A DNA stretch of 64,000 nucleotides from positions 1,860,472 through 1,924,471 of the forward strand of contig OY282448.1 in assembly GCA_958296175.1 (NCBI GenBank), in the 5' to 3' direction. The notes beneath the pieces were generated by a model, which was given only the letters and a program-made list of their open reading frames with translations, was not told the origin of the DNA and ran no database searches. The DNA is from an uncultured Chloroflexota bacterium (GTDB taxonomy: Bacteria > Chloroflexota > UBA11872). Numbering within the stretch: the first letter of the stretch is position 1; each line of letters begins with the position of its first letter. Shown here piece by piece: positions 33,427-42,127 of this stretch. Made by a program: the position numbers and the translations under genes.

Positions 33427-34680
33427 CTACTCGAACCGAAACCGCCAGACGCCCACCGCGGTGAACACCACCGCGTAGATCGACAGCACGCCCGCTTCCA
33501 GCCACACCCCGCCCAACCCCTGGCCCCGCACCAGCACGTCTTGGAACCCCTGGATGGCCCAGGCGTGCGGCGTCACGCGGCCTATCAGCTGCATGGCCTC
33601 CGGCATGATGAACGACGGCACCATCGACCCGCCCAGGGCGGCCAGGGTCAGCACCAGCATCACCGCCAGCCCGATGCCTTGCGTTTCCGAGCGCGCAAGG
33701 TTGGCGATGGCCATGCCCAGGCCGGTGGCGGTCAGCGCCAGCGGCAGCGACACCACCAGCAGCGCCGGCACCGACCCCAGCTCCAGCCCGAAGATCAGCC
33801 GCCCCACCGCGAACATGATGACGATCTGGACGAGATTGATCAGGTAGTACGGAATCAGCTTGCCCAGCACGATGGGCGCGCGCCCCACCGGCGCGGCCCG
33901 CAGCCGCCGCATCGCCCCGCTGGTGCGTTCGCGGAACACCGACGTGATCATCACCGTGGCGATGAAGAACACCCCCAGCACGGTGTAGCTGGGGACGTTT
34001 TGCTGGTAGGTGCTGGGGAACTGTTCCCGTTCGACGCCGGGCGGGACCTGACGGTCGACCGTCACCAGCGGCGGGGCCTGGCCGTCGCCGCCCGCGGCCT
34101 GTTGCATTGCCGCCAGCTGCTGCCGCGCCTCGGCCGGAAGGCTGGCGCCCAGCCCCGCCAGCAGCGCCTCGACGCCAGCCGACGAAAGCGCGCGGCCGAC
34201 TTCCTGTTGCAAAGCGCCGCGCAGCGCGGCCTCGATCGGCGCCGTCACCGGCGCCGACGCCGCCGGGTCCACGATGGCCGTCACCCGCAGCGGCAGGTCG
34301 ACGCCCCCCGTCAGCAGGCGGGGGTCGTCCAGCGCGGCCGTGAAACCTTCGGGAAACACGATCCCGACCGGATACTCGGCGGCCGCCACCAGCGCGGCCA
34401 CGCGCGCCGGGTCGAGCGGCTGGCCGTCGATCTGGCGCAGCATGGTCAGCCCGTCCACGGCGTCCAGCCGCTCCACCGCGCGCGCCGCCGCTTCTCCGGC
34501 GCCCGCCGTGGACACGGGAACCTCCAGCGACTCCGCCTCGTCCGGCTCGTACAGACCGCCCAGCGCCAGGCTGAACACCACGATGAACATCAGCGGCATC
34601 AAGAACAGCGTGATCAACCCGCCGAGGTCGCGCCGCAGCAGCATCAGCTCCTTGATCGTGATGGCGAAGGTGGCGCGCAT
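33427..34680 (-). CDS. ABC-2 type exporter permease
   Basis: 417 residues. It has an N-terminal membrane helix (about 20-42), a large extracytoplasmic domain of about 190 residues, and five or six C-terminal helices. This is the ABC-2 permease plan of DrrB/YhiI-type exporters. It starts 2 bp after the stop of the ATPase gene, with which it forms the transporter. The substrate is unknown; drug, lipid or polysaccharide export are family possibilities. The 151-bp gap downstream to the convergent DMT gene contains two GCTCGGCCGCCG repeats 29 bp apart. Confidence 0.9.
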   Translation of the reverse strand: MRATFAITIKELMLLRRDLGGLITLFLMPLMFIVVFSLALGGLYEPDEAESLEVPVSTAGAGEAAARAVERLDAVDGLTMLRQIDGQPLDPARVAALVAAAEYPVGIVFPEGFTAALDDPRLLTGGVDLPLRVTAIVDPAASAPVTAPIEAALRGALQQEVGRALSSAGVEALLAGLGASLPAEARQQLAAMQQAAGGDGQAPPLVTVDRQVPPGVEREQFPSTYQQNVPSYTVLGVFFIATVMITSVFRERTSGAMRRLRAAPVGRAPIVLGKLIPYYLINLVQIVIMFAVGRLIFGLELGSVPALLVVSLPLALTATGLGMAIANLARSETQGIGLAVMLVLTLAALGGSMVPSFIMPEAMQLIGRVTPHAWAIQGFQDVLVRGQGLGGVWLEAGVLSIYAVVFTAVGVWRFRFE

Positions 34681-34682
34681 GG

Positions 34683-35753
34683 TCAGTCCCGCAGGCTGCG
34701 GCCGGTGAACCGCAGGAAGACGCTCTCCAGGTTCGGTTCCAGAATCCGCACGGAGGCCAGGGGCAGCGAGGCTGCGTTCAGCGCCTGCATCACGTCCACC
34801 AGCGTGTGTTGCGCGCTGGCGGCTTCCACGTTCAGCGACTGGCCGTCCGGCCCCGGCGCCACGCCGCGCACCGAGCGCAGCGGGGCCAGCGCCTGCGCGG
34901 CGCGCTCGCGCTGGGCCGCGTCTACGCCAAGCTGGATCACGCCGCCGCCCAGCGACTGAATCAGACCCCGCGGCGTGTCCAAGGCCACGATCCGTCCGTG
35001 GTCCACGATGGCCACACGGTCGCAGAGCCGCTCGGCTTCTTCCATGTAGTGAGTGGTGTAGACGATCGTCATGCCCGTCTCGCGGCGCATGCGTTCCACG
35101 TTGTCGAAGATGTGGGCGCGGCTTTGCGGGTCCACCCCCACCGTTGGCTCGTCCAGCATCAGCAGCTCGGGCTCGTGGATCAGGCCGGCGGCCAGGTTGA
35201 GCCGCCGCTTCATGCCGCCCGAATACGCGCCCGCCGCGTCGCCCGCGCGGTCGGCCAGCCCCACCACGTCCAGCACGGCTGCCGCGCGGTCGCGCAGCCG
35301 GCGGCCGCTCAGGCCGTAGACGCGGCCAAAGAAGCGCAGGTTCTCGCGCCCGCTCAGCGCTTCGTACAGCGCCAGGTCTTGCGGCACGACCCCCAGCCGC
35401 CGCTTCACGGCGTGCGCCGTAGGAGTGACCTCTGACCCGCCCAGCGTGACGGCGCCGGCCGTGGGCGCCAGCATCCCGCTCATGATGGATATCAGCGTCG
35501 ACTTCCCCGCGCCGTTGGGACCCAGGATGCCGAACACCTCGCCGCGCGCGATCTCCAGCGAAAGGTCGTCCACCGCGGTCAGGTCGCCGTAGCGGTGCGT
35601 CACGCCGCGCGCGCGCAGAAAGACGTCCGCCGCCGCGGCGCCGGCCGGGTCGGGGGCGCTAATGCGGCGCTTCCCTGCGCGGCGGCGCCCAGCGGCGCAG
35701 GCTGTCCGACGCCTCGAGCCCCGCGTCCTGCCCGCTGGCAAAGGCGCTGGCAA
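34683..35753 (-). CDS. ABC exporter ATP-binding protein
   Basis: Walker A GPNGAGKST, signature YSGGMKRRLNLA, Walker B LLMLDEPTVGVDPQ and the switch His in TTHYMEEAERL make a complete nucleotide-binding domain. The C-terminal about 80 residues resemble the DUF4162 extension of DrrA-type exporters. The start is not clear. The frame begins at a TTG (35753) deep inside the oxidoreductase gene, and the expected N-terminus (VFLRARGVTHRYG) lies about 45 residues later, with no ATG or GTG before it. An ATT at 35663, overlapping the oxidoreductase TAG, or the TTG are candidates. Coupled translation with the upstream gene could make a weak start workable. Confidence 0.88.
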   Translation of the reverse strand: MPAPLPAGRTRGSRRRTACAAGRRRAGKRRISAPDPAGAAAADVFLRARGVTHRYGDLTAVDDLSLEIARGEVFGILGPNGAGKSTLISIMSGMLAPTAGAVTLGGSEVTPTAHAVKRRLGVVPQDLALYEALSGRENLRFFGRVYGLSGRRLRDRAAAVLDVVGLADRAGDAAGAYSGGMKRRLNLAAGLIHEPELLMLDEPTVGVDPQSRAHIFDNVERMRRETGMTIVYTTHYMEEAERLCDRVAIVDHGRIVALDTPRGLIQSLGGGVIQLGVDAAQRERAAQALAPLRSVRGVAPGPDGQSLNVEAASAQHTLVDVMQALNAASLPLASVRILEPNLESVFLRFTGRSLRD

Positions 35754-36765
35754 TCAGGTTGCGTTCTCCGGACACGATGTCCCCCGCCGCCCACAGACCA
35801 TCCAGCGGCTGCCCAGACGAGTCCAGCAGCTGATGATCCGCCGTGCAGCGCAGCAGCCCGTCGGCGCCGCGCGCCGCGTCGAACCGGTGCAGGAACGCGT
35901 CGTTGGCGGTCAGCCCCTCGTCCACGAAGAAGCCGTCGAAGAAGAGCTCGCGGCCGTCGGCCATCCTGAGACCCAGCAGATCGAGGCCCTTGCCGACGTG
36001 CGCGGCGATGCGTCCCTCCTCCAGCGCCGCGCCGCGTTCGCGCAGCGCCGCCCGCACGGGCGGCGACATGCCGTGCGGGCGGCCGTTGGTCAGCACGGTG
36101 ATGCGGTCGGTGAAGTCCTGCGCGCCTTGCACCACGTCGAAGATGTAATCGCCCGCGCCCAGAATGGCAAGGTGCTGGTCGACGTGCAAGTGGCCGTCGC
36201 AGCGGATGCACACGTGCCAGCCGCGCCGGTTGCCGGCGTAGCGGTAGACCACCTGGAACTTGCGGTACATGCGCAGGGCCGTCTCGTCCACCTCGATGTC
36301 GGGCCAGCCGTCTTCGAAGCCGCTGGCAACCACCACGGTGCGGCCGCGCGCCGTGGACGACGCGCCGACCCGGCCCTCGCGGTCCAGCGGTTCGGTGGCG
36401 TAGGTCACGCGGAACGTGCCGTCGTCCAGCCGTTCCAGGTCGAGCGCGTGGCCGGCCGCGCGGCAAATGCCCGTGCAGCGCTCGCGGCCGCCCATGCGCA
36501 CGCGGCGCTCGGGCTGGGCGGCCGCCCACGCCTGCAACGCCTTGGCGAACTGCGGCCCCGTCACCCCCGGAAACACCGGCGCGTCCATGATCTGCACGGT
36601 CTTCGACCAATACGCGCGCCCGCGCCGCCGGCTGATCGGGCCGGCATCCAGCAGCAGCACGTGCCGCATCTGGTGCGCCGCGCTCACGGCCGCCTGCGTG
36701 CCCGCCGGGCCGGCGCCAATCACCAGCACGTCGTAGATCGGCGGAGAACGGTCCGCGGCCGCCAT
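35659..36765 (-). CDS. FAD-dependent oxidoreductase, thioredoxin reductase-like
   Basis: 368 residues with ATG 36765. The FAD Rossmann motif VIGAGPAGTQAAV is at the start. A redox-active Cys pair CIRC followed by DG lies at 186-189, in the place of the CAxCDG of thioredoxin reductase. A second nucleotide site (AILGAGDYIF) and the closing GLWAAGDIVSGERNLIASAFASGQDAG complete the fold. It should shuttle electrons from NAD(P)H through FAD to a disulfide partner, but no thioredoxin gene is nearby. It lies 25 bp after the Gfo/Idh gene and overlaps the ABC ATPase frame, so it may belong with a four-gene run. Confidence 0.82.
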   Translation of the reverse strand: MAAADRSPPIYDVLVIGAGPAGTQAAVSAAHQMRHVLLLDAGPISRRRGRAYWSKTVQIMDAPVFPGVTGPQFAKALQAWAAAQPERRVRMGGRERCTGICRAAGHALDLERLDDGTFRVTYATEPLDREGRVGASSTARGRTVVVASGFEDGWPDIEVDETALRMYRKFQVVYRYAGNRRGWHVCIRCDGHLHVDQHLAILGAGDYIFDVVQGAQDFTDRITVLTNGRPHGMSPPVRAALRERGAALEEGRIAAHVGKGLDLLGLRMADGRELFFDGFFVDEGLTANDAFLHRFDAARGADGLLRCTADHQLLDSSGQPLDGLWAAGDIVSGERNLIASAFASGQDAGLEASDSLRRWAPPRREAPH

Positions 36766-36790
36766 CAGCGCGGGCCGCGCGGCGGCCGCC

Positions 36791-37795
36791 TCACACCAGC
36801 CGCCGCTGCTGCGGCGCCCAGGCCTCGGCGCCGGTGATCGCGTCCAGCATCCGCATGGTGCCAACCGCGTCATCCAGCGTCACCGAGGGAAACGCCGCGG
36901 GTTCGCCGCGCCGCACCGCGCGCAGGAACGCCTGCGATTCCCCCGGGAACCCAGGCTTGAGGCGGCGGTCCAGGCCGGTCAGCTCGAACGCAACCGGCGC
37001 CTGCCCCCGGCGCTCCAGAATCACGCGGTCGAACCCCGACTCCGACCTGAGCACCGCGGTCGCCGTGCGCGCCTCGTAGCGGTGCCCCGCGCCCCGCGGC
37101 GCGAAGTGGTCGGCCACGGCGCGCCCCACGGCCCCCGACTCGAACTCCAGCAGCGCGCTGAAGCTGTCGGGGTTCGGCAGCGCGCGCCGCCGCCGCAGCG
37201 GCGTCACGTTCGCAACCTCGCCGCCGAAAAACCGCAGCAAGTCCAGCGCGTGGATGCTGTTGGCATAGATCCAGCGCGCCGCAACCTCGGGCGGAAATTT
37301 CGGGTTGTGCCACTGTGAGCCCGCATCCTCGTCGGCGTGCACCGTCACCGACAGCACGTCGCCCGTGTCCAGCAGCGCGGCGCGGCCGGCCAGCGTGCTG
37401 GAATAGAAGCGCCGGTTCAGGCCAACCGCGGCAATGGCGCCCGTCTCGCGCACCGCCCGCGCCAGCCGCTCGGTGTCCGCGGTGTACAGTCCCGGCGGCT
37501 TTTCGATGAACGCGGCGAACCCTGCGCGCATGCAGCGTTCTGCAACCTCGGCCACCGCCAGCACGCTGACCAGCACGTACGCCGCGTCGAACTCGCCCCA
37601 GGCCAGCAGGTCGTCGACGGAGGAAAACACCTGGGCGACGCCGTAGGTCCGCGACGCCGCGGCCAGCGGTGCCGGGTCGACGTCGCACAGCGCAACGACC
37701 TCCGCCTCGGGCAGCGCGTGCAGCACCGGAATGTGTTGACTGGCAATGTTGTGCACGCCGATGACGGCGCAGCGCACGGGCCGATGGTTCGCCAT
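36791..37795 (-). CDS. Gfo/Idh/MocA family oxidoreductase
   Basis: 334 residues. The N-terminal NAD(P)-binding part runs AVIGVHNIASQHIPVL..AEVVALCDVD, a variant where GxGxxG is replaced by GVHNIA. EKPPGLYTA carries the conserved Lys of the EKP motif. The C-terminal domain resembles sugar and inositol dehydrogenases. The altered nucleotide loop is odd and may change cofactor preference. ATG 37795 is chosen because the frame upstream reads through another gene's start. It heads the run to the TrxR-like and ABC genes and diverges from the acetyltransferase fragment, 63 bp away. Confidence 0.82.
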   Translation of the reverse strand: MANHRPVRCAVIGVHNIASQHIPVLHALPEAEVVALCDVDPAPLAAASRTYGVAQVFSSVDDLLAWGEFDAAYVLVSVLAVAEVAERCMRAGFAAFIEKPPGLYTADTERLARAVRETGAIAAVGLNRRFYSSTLAGRAALLDTGDVLSVTVHADEDAGSQWHNPKFPPEVAARWIYANSIHALDLLRFFGGEVANVTPLRRRRALPNPDSFSALLEFESGAVGRAVADHFAPRGAGHRYEARTATAVLRSESGFDRVILERRGQAPVAFELTGLDRRLKPGFPGESQAFLRAVRRGEPAAFPSVTLDDAVGTMRMLDAITGAEAWAPQQRRLV

Positions 37796-37858
37796 ATGTC
37801 GATGCTGCTTCCGCGGGCCGCGTATGCTCGCATGGTGGCACAGCGCAGCGGGCGGCTC

Positions 37859-38104
37859 ATGCGGGTAACGCGCGACCGAATCGCCGACGACCTGCGGCGC
37901 TTGGGCGTGCGCCCGGGCGGCGTGCTGATGCCCCATAGCTCGCTGCGCAGCCTGGGGACCGTGGACGGCGGCGCCGCGGCCGTGGTGGACGCCATGCTCG
38001 ACGCGCTTGGCGAGCAGGGCACGCTGGCCGGCCCTTCGTTCACCTTTGCTCCCACCCAGCCCGCCAACGTCGTGCTCGACCCGTTAGGCACGCCGTCCCC
38101 ATGA
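37859..38104 (+). pseudogene. 5' fragment of an AAC(3)-type acetyltransferase gene
   Basis: 81 codons that match the first 80 codons of the intact gene at 38872. The first 189 bp (37859-38047) differ at only about four positions from 38872-39060. The remaining sequence still aligns but is clearly diverged (for example VLDPLGTPS against VFDPVRTPS). Then homology stops and a TGA follows. The frame has lost the catalytic middle and C-terminus, so it is a remnant of a paralogue, partly homogenised with its neighbour. The HNH gene lies directly downstream, at the break. Confidence 0.8.
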
Positions 38105-38213
38105 CGCAACACCGACACGAACCCCTCGCCGCCGCGGGACACGAACGCCAGGTGCGCAATTGGGCGAGGCGAGAGACCGCACACCGCCTGCGCGAAGAGG
38201 TCTCCGTCGCACG

Positions 38214-38795
38214 GTGAAAAAACCGGACGACCAGTCGACCCTGCGGGAGCACTTCGCGCACGTCTACGGCACCTTGGCGATGGCCCACGCCGCCGTCAGG
38301 GACGGTTCGACACGCTACAGACGGATTCACTTCATAATCCGAGCCCGCTTTATCAAGGGATACCTGTCCGGCGCAATGAAGATGCGGCCGCTGTACGAGG
38401 ACGAGAGGACGAAGATCGCCCACGCGGCGACCTGCTGCTACTGTGGACGCAAGGCCAAGCTCTCCCTCGACCACCTGATCCCTCGACTCAGGGGCGGACC
38501 GGACGCTGCAGACAACATCGTGTATGCGTGTAGAAGCTGCAACTCGTCCAAGCAAGACAAAGACATGCTGCTCTGGCACATGAGCAAGGACCGCTTCCCT
38601 GCTGTCCTCGTCCTCAGACGGTACCTGAAGCTCGCAGGCCGCTCTGTCGAGGATGCAAACCTGATGGACACGCGGTGGATCGACGTACCCGACGACCGTC
38701 TCCCATTCGACAAGAGTGCGCTGCTGATCGAGTGGCCGACCCTCGAATCGCAACGGCTGCGTCTGTGGCCAGACCCGACGGACGCAGGAACATGA
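38214..38795 (+). CDS. HNH endonuclease
   Basis: About 193 residues. The HNH core is complete: CCYCGRKAKLSLDHLIPRL, then GGPDAADNIVYACRSCNSSK, with two CxxC zinc ligands around the LDHLIP His. This is the McrA/5-methylcytosine-type HNH layout also used by homing endonucleases and mobile-element proteins. The N-terminal 60 residues are basic and could bind DNA. The start is uncertain; GTG 38214 is preferred (AAGAGG upstream), and a TTG at 38160 is also open. The sequence is less GC-rich than the neighbours. It sits between a truncated and an intact copy of the same acetyltransferase start, which marks it as a mobile insertion. Confidence 0.82.
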   Translation: MKKPDDQSTLREHFAHVYGTLAMAHAAVRDGSTRYRRIHFIIRARFIKGYLSGAMKMRPLYEDERTKIAHAATCCYCGRKAKLSLDHLIPRLRGGPDAADNIVYACRSCNSSKQDKDMLLWHMSKDRFPAVLVLRRYLKLAGRSVEDANLMDTRWIDVPDDRLPFDKSALLIEWPTLESQRLRLWPDPTDAGT

Positions 38796-38871
38796 AGGAA
38801 CCACCCCATCACAACACCAGAAACCGACGACCGAATAGAAAACGTCCACGTCGAGCAATAGAAACTCGCTC

Positions 38872-39723
38872 ATGCAGGTAACGCGCGACCGAATCGCCGA
38901 CGACCTGCGGCGCTTGGGTGTGCGCCCGGGCGGCGTGCTGATGCCCCATAGCTCGCTGCGCAGCCTGGGGACCGTGGACGGCGGCGCCGCGGCCGTGGTG
39001 GACGCCATGCTCGACGCGCTTGGCGAGCAGGGCACGCTGGTCGGCCCTTCGTTCACCTTCGGCTCCGCGCAGTCGCCGGACTTCGTCTTCGACCCCGTGC
39101 GCACGCCGTCCGACATGGGCGCCATTGCCGACGAGATTCGCCGCCGCGCCGGCCCCGCGCGCAGCCTGCACGCCACGCACAGCGTCAGCGCCATCGGCGC
39201 GCAGGCGGACGAAATCCTGGCGGCTGCCGGCGCGTCGGCCTGGGACGAGCGCAGCCCGCTGGGAACCATGTTCGGCCTGGGCGGCCATTTCCTGCTGCTG
39301 GGCGTGACCTACCAGAGCTTTACGGCCGTGCACGTGTTGGAAATCGCGTTCGGCGCGCGCCATCGCCAGACAGCAACGCTCTGGCGCACGCTGCGCGGCG
39401 CCGACGGGCGCGAGCGGCGCTTTGCCAGCACGGTCTACAACCGCGGCCCCGCCTATCCCGGCTACGACTTCAACCGGCTGGGGCAGGCGATGGAGGACGC
39501 GGGCATCGTCAGCACCGGCCCGGTCGGCAACGCCATGGCGCGCCTCGTCCCCGCCCGGCCCATGCAGGCCTTCGCCGCCGCGCAGATCGACGTCGACCCG
39601 GACTACCTCTTCCTCCAGCAGTCCCGCGAAACTCCCCTGCGCGCCGGCGCCGCGCTCGACCTCCCGCGCGGCAAGCTATCCGTCGCCGACCCGACCGCAA
39701 TCTTCCGCCCCAAACAAAGCTGA
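38872..39723 (+). CDS. AAC(3)-family aminoglycoside N-acetyltransferase-like protein
   Basis: 283 residues, full family length. It starts with TRDRIADDLRRLGVRPGGVLMPHSSL. LHATHSVSAIG contains the His-Ser-rich coenzyme A region, followed by DERSPLGTMF and LLLGVTYQSFTAVHVLE. These are hallmarks of AAC(3), which moves an acetyl group from acetyl-CoA to the 3-amino group of aminoglycosides. Environmental relatives like the YokD group often act on other amines, so resistance should not be assumed. Its first 189 bp are duplicated 1013 bp upstream. Confidence 0.88.
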   Translation: MQVTRDRIADDLRRLGVRPGGVLMPHSSLRSLGTVDGGAAAVVDAMLDALGEQGTLVGPSFTFGSAQSPDFVFDPVRTPSDMGAIADEIRRRAGPARSLHATHSVSAIGAQADEILAAAGASAWDERSPLGTMFGLGGHFLLLGVTYQSFTAVHVLEIAFGARHRQTATLWRTLRGADGRERRFASTVYNRGPAYPGYDFNRLGQAMEDAGIVSTGPVGNAMARLVPARPMQAFAAAQIDVDPDYLFLQQSRETPLRAGAALDLPRGKLSVADPTAIFRPKQS

Positions 39724-39835
39724 CCGCCAACGCTCCGCGTCTTCCCGCGTCGTGTTCTTCCGTGCCCGCGCCCTGCCAGCCCCGCCCACCGTGTGCCACT
39801 ATTGCCCCCAAGCGAAGGCGACGAGGTGCAGCACC

Positions 39836-40000
39836 ATGCCGCGCAACTCTCCCCAGCGATCCACGCCCCGCCTGGCCCGCCGGCGTTTCCTGGCGCTCGG
39901 CGCGGCGGCCCTGAGCGCCGCGGCCGCGCTGGCCGCCTGCGGCGATGAGCCGGAGCACGGCAAGTTCCACCTGCGCAGCGGCAGGAGCTGGGGCTCCTGA
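39836..40000 (+). CDS. Very small Tat-type lipoprotein
   Basis: 54 residues. GAGG stands 8 bases before the ATG. A twin-arginine motif (ARRRFLALG), an Ala-rich hydrophobic stretch and a lipobox LAAC (Cys35) form a complete export and lipidation signal. Only 20 residues remain as the mature part (CGDEPEHGKFHLRSGRSWGS). The signal closely resembles those of the two solute-binding lipoproteins in this window. It may be a genuine small lipoprotein or the severed signal of a lost binding protein. The ribosome site and compact frame favour expression. Confidence 0.55.
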   Translation: MPRNSPQRSTPRLARRRFLALGAAALSAAAALAACGDEPEHGKFHLRSGRSWGS

Positions 40001-40350
40001 GCGCCGCCGTCCGTCTGGCGGTCCCGCCGCCGCGCCGCGCCCGCGCGCGCCCAGACCACTCCGATCAGGTCCACCGAATCCGTCGGTAGCGTCTGCCGCG
40101 CCCGCGCCCAGGCCATTCGTTCTCTCAGTCGGGTGCTCCGCTCAACCGTACGCCGCGCCTGCGCCCGCCCAGACCATTCCCGCTCCGCCGTGCCGCGGCG
40201 GCGCGGTGTCCTGCGCCGCCCTGCGCGCTCCGTCTATCCCCAGCGCCCCCCAGGCCCGACCGTGGATGCCTTCCCCTTGCGGGCGCGCTACTATGCAGGC
40301 GGCTCTATCGAGGGACCCAAGACGTCCTGCGAACGGACTGGGGAGGGGCA
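40001..40350. repeat. 350-bp spacer with a 59-bp-period degenerate repeat
   Basis: Three copies of a motif like GCGCCCGCGCCCAGACCATTC have their CCAGACCATT part at 40051, 40109 and 40169, a period of 58-60 bp. The rest of the spacer shows no gene. The motif differs from those at 9931, 31065 and 52535, though the period is the same. A clear Shine-Dalgarno (GGGGAGGGG) closes the spacer before the next ATG. Confidence 0.5.
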
Positions 40351-41817
40351 ATGCGCAATTTGACACGACGGAACCTGCTGCGCACGGCAGGCACGGGGGC
40401 GTTGGGCGCCGCCGGAGCTGTGGCGCTGGCGGCCTGCGGCGAAGCGCGGGTCGTCGAGGTCGAAAAAGTCGTCACGCAGATCGTCGAGACCGAACGGGTG
40501 GTGGAGAAAGAGGTCCCGGTCACCGTCGAGCGGGTCGTGACGGCCGAGGCCATGCCGCAAATGGGCCAGGTCAGCGTCCGCTTCGCCACCGACCACACCT
40601 CCGGCCCGCGCGGCAACGCCATGAAGTGGGGCATGGAGCGCTTCGCCGGCCAGTTTCCCAACATCCTGGTCGACATCGAGGTCATCGGCGGCGACTACTT
40701 CGACTCCGTCAACCTGCAGCTCGCTGCCGGGAGCATGGCCGAAGCCATCCTGTTCGAGGGCAACCTCTTCCAGGCGCACTACGCGGCCGGCTTTTTCCCC
40801 GACATCACCGACCAGGTGAGCAAGCTGGGCTTCGATCTGGACGACTACTGGGTGCTGCCCACCGGCTGGCTCCCCTGGGAAGGCGCGCTCTACCAGGCCA
40901 ACGGCCGCCTGCACGGCCTGCCCTTCCAGGGCGGCATGAACGGCATCGTCTACAACATCGAGCTGTTCGAGTCGAACGGCGTGGGCCAGCCCGCCGAGGA
41001 CTGGACCTGGGACGACGCGATGGAAGCCTCGCGCGCCCTCACCGACGCCGACAACGATCAGTACGGCATGTGGGCGCCCACCAGCGACCAGTTCGGCTGG
41101 GGGCCCATGATGTGGTCCAACGGCGTGGAGTACTGGTTCAGCGAGGACGGCAAGGCCTCGTTCGACCAGCCCGAGGCCATCGAAGCGCTCAAGTGGACCT
41201 ACGACACGATGCACACCGAAAACGTGGCCTTCACCCAAGAGGTGCGGCAGCGCGTTGCCGGTGAGTTCGGCGACCCGTTCTCCGCCGGGAAGGTCGGCAT
41301 CTGGCCCGGCGGCCGCGTCTACAGCACGGGCTTCGGCATTCCGCGCATCAAGGACCGCTTCCGCTGGTCCGTCGGCCCGATGTACGCCGCGCCGAGCACG
41401 GGCCACGCGCGGCACGGCTGGAACGACCAACCGCACATCGTGACCATCGCCGCCGAGCGCCTGGGCAACCTGGAGCAGACGGTGCAGCTGGTCACCTACC
41501 TCGCGGGGCCGGAATACCAGACCCGCGTGGGAATCGACCGCGGGCACTTCCCGGTCTTCAAGACCGTGGCGGACTCGCCGGAGCTGCTGGCCGCGCCGCC
41601 CGAGGGCATGAGCTGGCTCAAGACCTACGCCACCACGCCGGAACCGCGCACGCCGGGCTACTTCCCCTACTGGGACGAGTTCCGCGGCGCGCATGGCTCG
41701 GTGCAGTCCAAGCTCTGGGTCAACGAGATCACCCCGGAGGAAGCCGGCGTCAAGATGGCCGAGGACGCCACGGCCGTCTTCGCCGCCCGCGACGACTGGA
41801 TGCCGATCCCGGCCTAG
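40351..41817 (+). CDS. ABC-type extracellular solute-binding lipoprotein
   Basis: 488 residues. TRRNLLRTAG and LAACGEA (Cys29) give a twin-arginine lipoprotein signal. The next about 40 residues are a Val/Glu heptad-like tether (VVEVEKVVTQIVETERVVEK), a style I associate with Chloroflexota solute-binding proteins. The body (ILFEGNLFQAHYAAGFFPD, GLPFQGGMNGIVYNIELFE) is a sugar-binding family 1 fold. It should capture a sugar or peptide outside the cell for an ABC importer, but no permease is encoded nearby. GGGGAGGGG precedes the ATG. A strong hairpin follows the stop. The orphan arrangement matches the other binding protein at 10190. Confidence 0.88.
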   Translation: MRNLTRRNLLRTAGTGALGAAGAVALAACGEARVVEVEKVVTQIVETERVVEKEVPVTVERVVTAEAMPQMGQVSVRFATDHTSGPRGNAMKWGMERFAGQFPNILVDIEVIGGDYFDSVNLQLAAGSMAEAILFEGNLFQAHYAAGFFPDITDQVSKLGFDLDDYWVLPTGWLPWEGALYQANGRLHGLPFQGGMNGIVYNIELFESNGVGQPAEDWTWDDAMEASRALTDADNDQYGMWAPTSDQFGWGPMMWSNGVEYWFSEDGKASFDQPEAIEALKWTYDTMHTENVAFTQEVRQRVAGEFGDPFSAGKVGIWPGGRVYSTGFGIPRIKDRFRWSVGPMYAAPSTGHARHGWNDQPHIVTIAAERLGNLEQTVQLVTYLAGPEYQTRVGIDRGHFPVFKTVADSPELLAAPPEGMSWLKTYATTPEPRTPGYFPYWDEFRGAHGSVQSKLWVNEITPEEAGVKMAEDATAVFAARDDWMPIPA

Positions 41818-41837
41818 CCAGACCGTCACGGCCCCCG

Positions 41838-41869
41838 AACGGCCCGCCGGCCCCGCCCGGCGGGCCGTT
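41838..41869 (+). terminator. Perfect 13-bp hairpin terminator
   Basis: AACGGCCCGCCGG (41838-41850) pairs perfectly with CCGGCGGGCCGTT (41857-41869) around a 6-base loop, starting 21 bases after the solute-binding gene's stop. A pyrimidine-rich CGCCGTCTTCCCCC follows instead of a pure U-tract. Confidence 0.75.
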
Positions 41870-41995
41870 CGCCGTCTTCCCCCTTCTCCGCGTCCCCGCA
41901 GTCCGCTCGCGCCCTTCCAGGGGCCTTTGCGCAATTCCCAGGCGAGGGGACCGGCGTCGACGAGCCAGGTCTCGCACAGATGTTCCTCGGGACTC

Positions 41996-42115
41996 CTGGA
42001 TTCCGGCCCCGTATCGAGCACCCCCGTTATCACGTACGAGGCAGGCGGTGCGGGCGTTGTGCCGGAACGACGGGGTTTGCAGTGGTCTCTTCCAGGGCGA
42101 GGGAAAGAGAACGAG
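41996..42115. repeat. Split REP-like element with conserved flank
   Basis: CTGGATTCCGG at 41996-42006 and CCGGAACGACGGGG at 42062-42075 are the two arms of the dispersed element, here separated by about 55 bp of unrelated sequence. GTTTGCAGTGGTCTCTTCCAG then GGC follows, as after the copy at 24871. It lies in the 310-bp gap before the halogenase-like gene's stop. Confidence 0.5.
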
Positions 42116-42127
42116 GCGCCAGCCGCC

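Noticed and set aside
37337..37858. Plus-strand frame leading into the acetyltransferase fragment
   Set aside because: It is antisense to the Gfo/Idh gene. Homology to AAC(3) begins only at ATG 37859.
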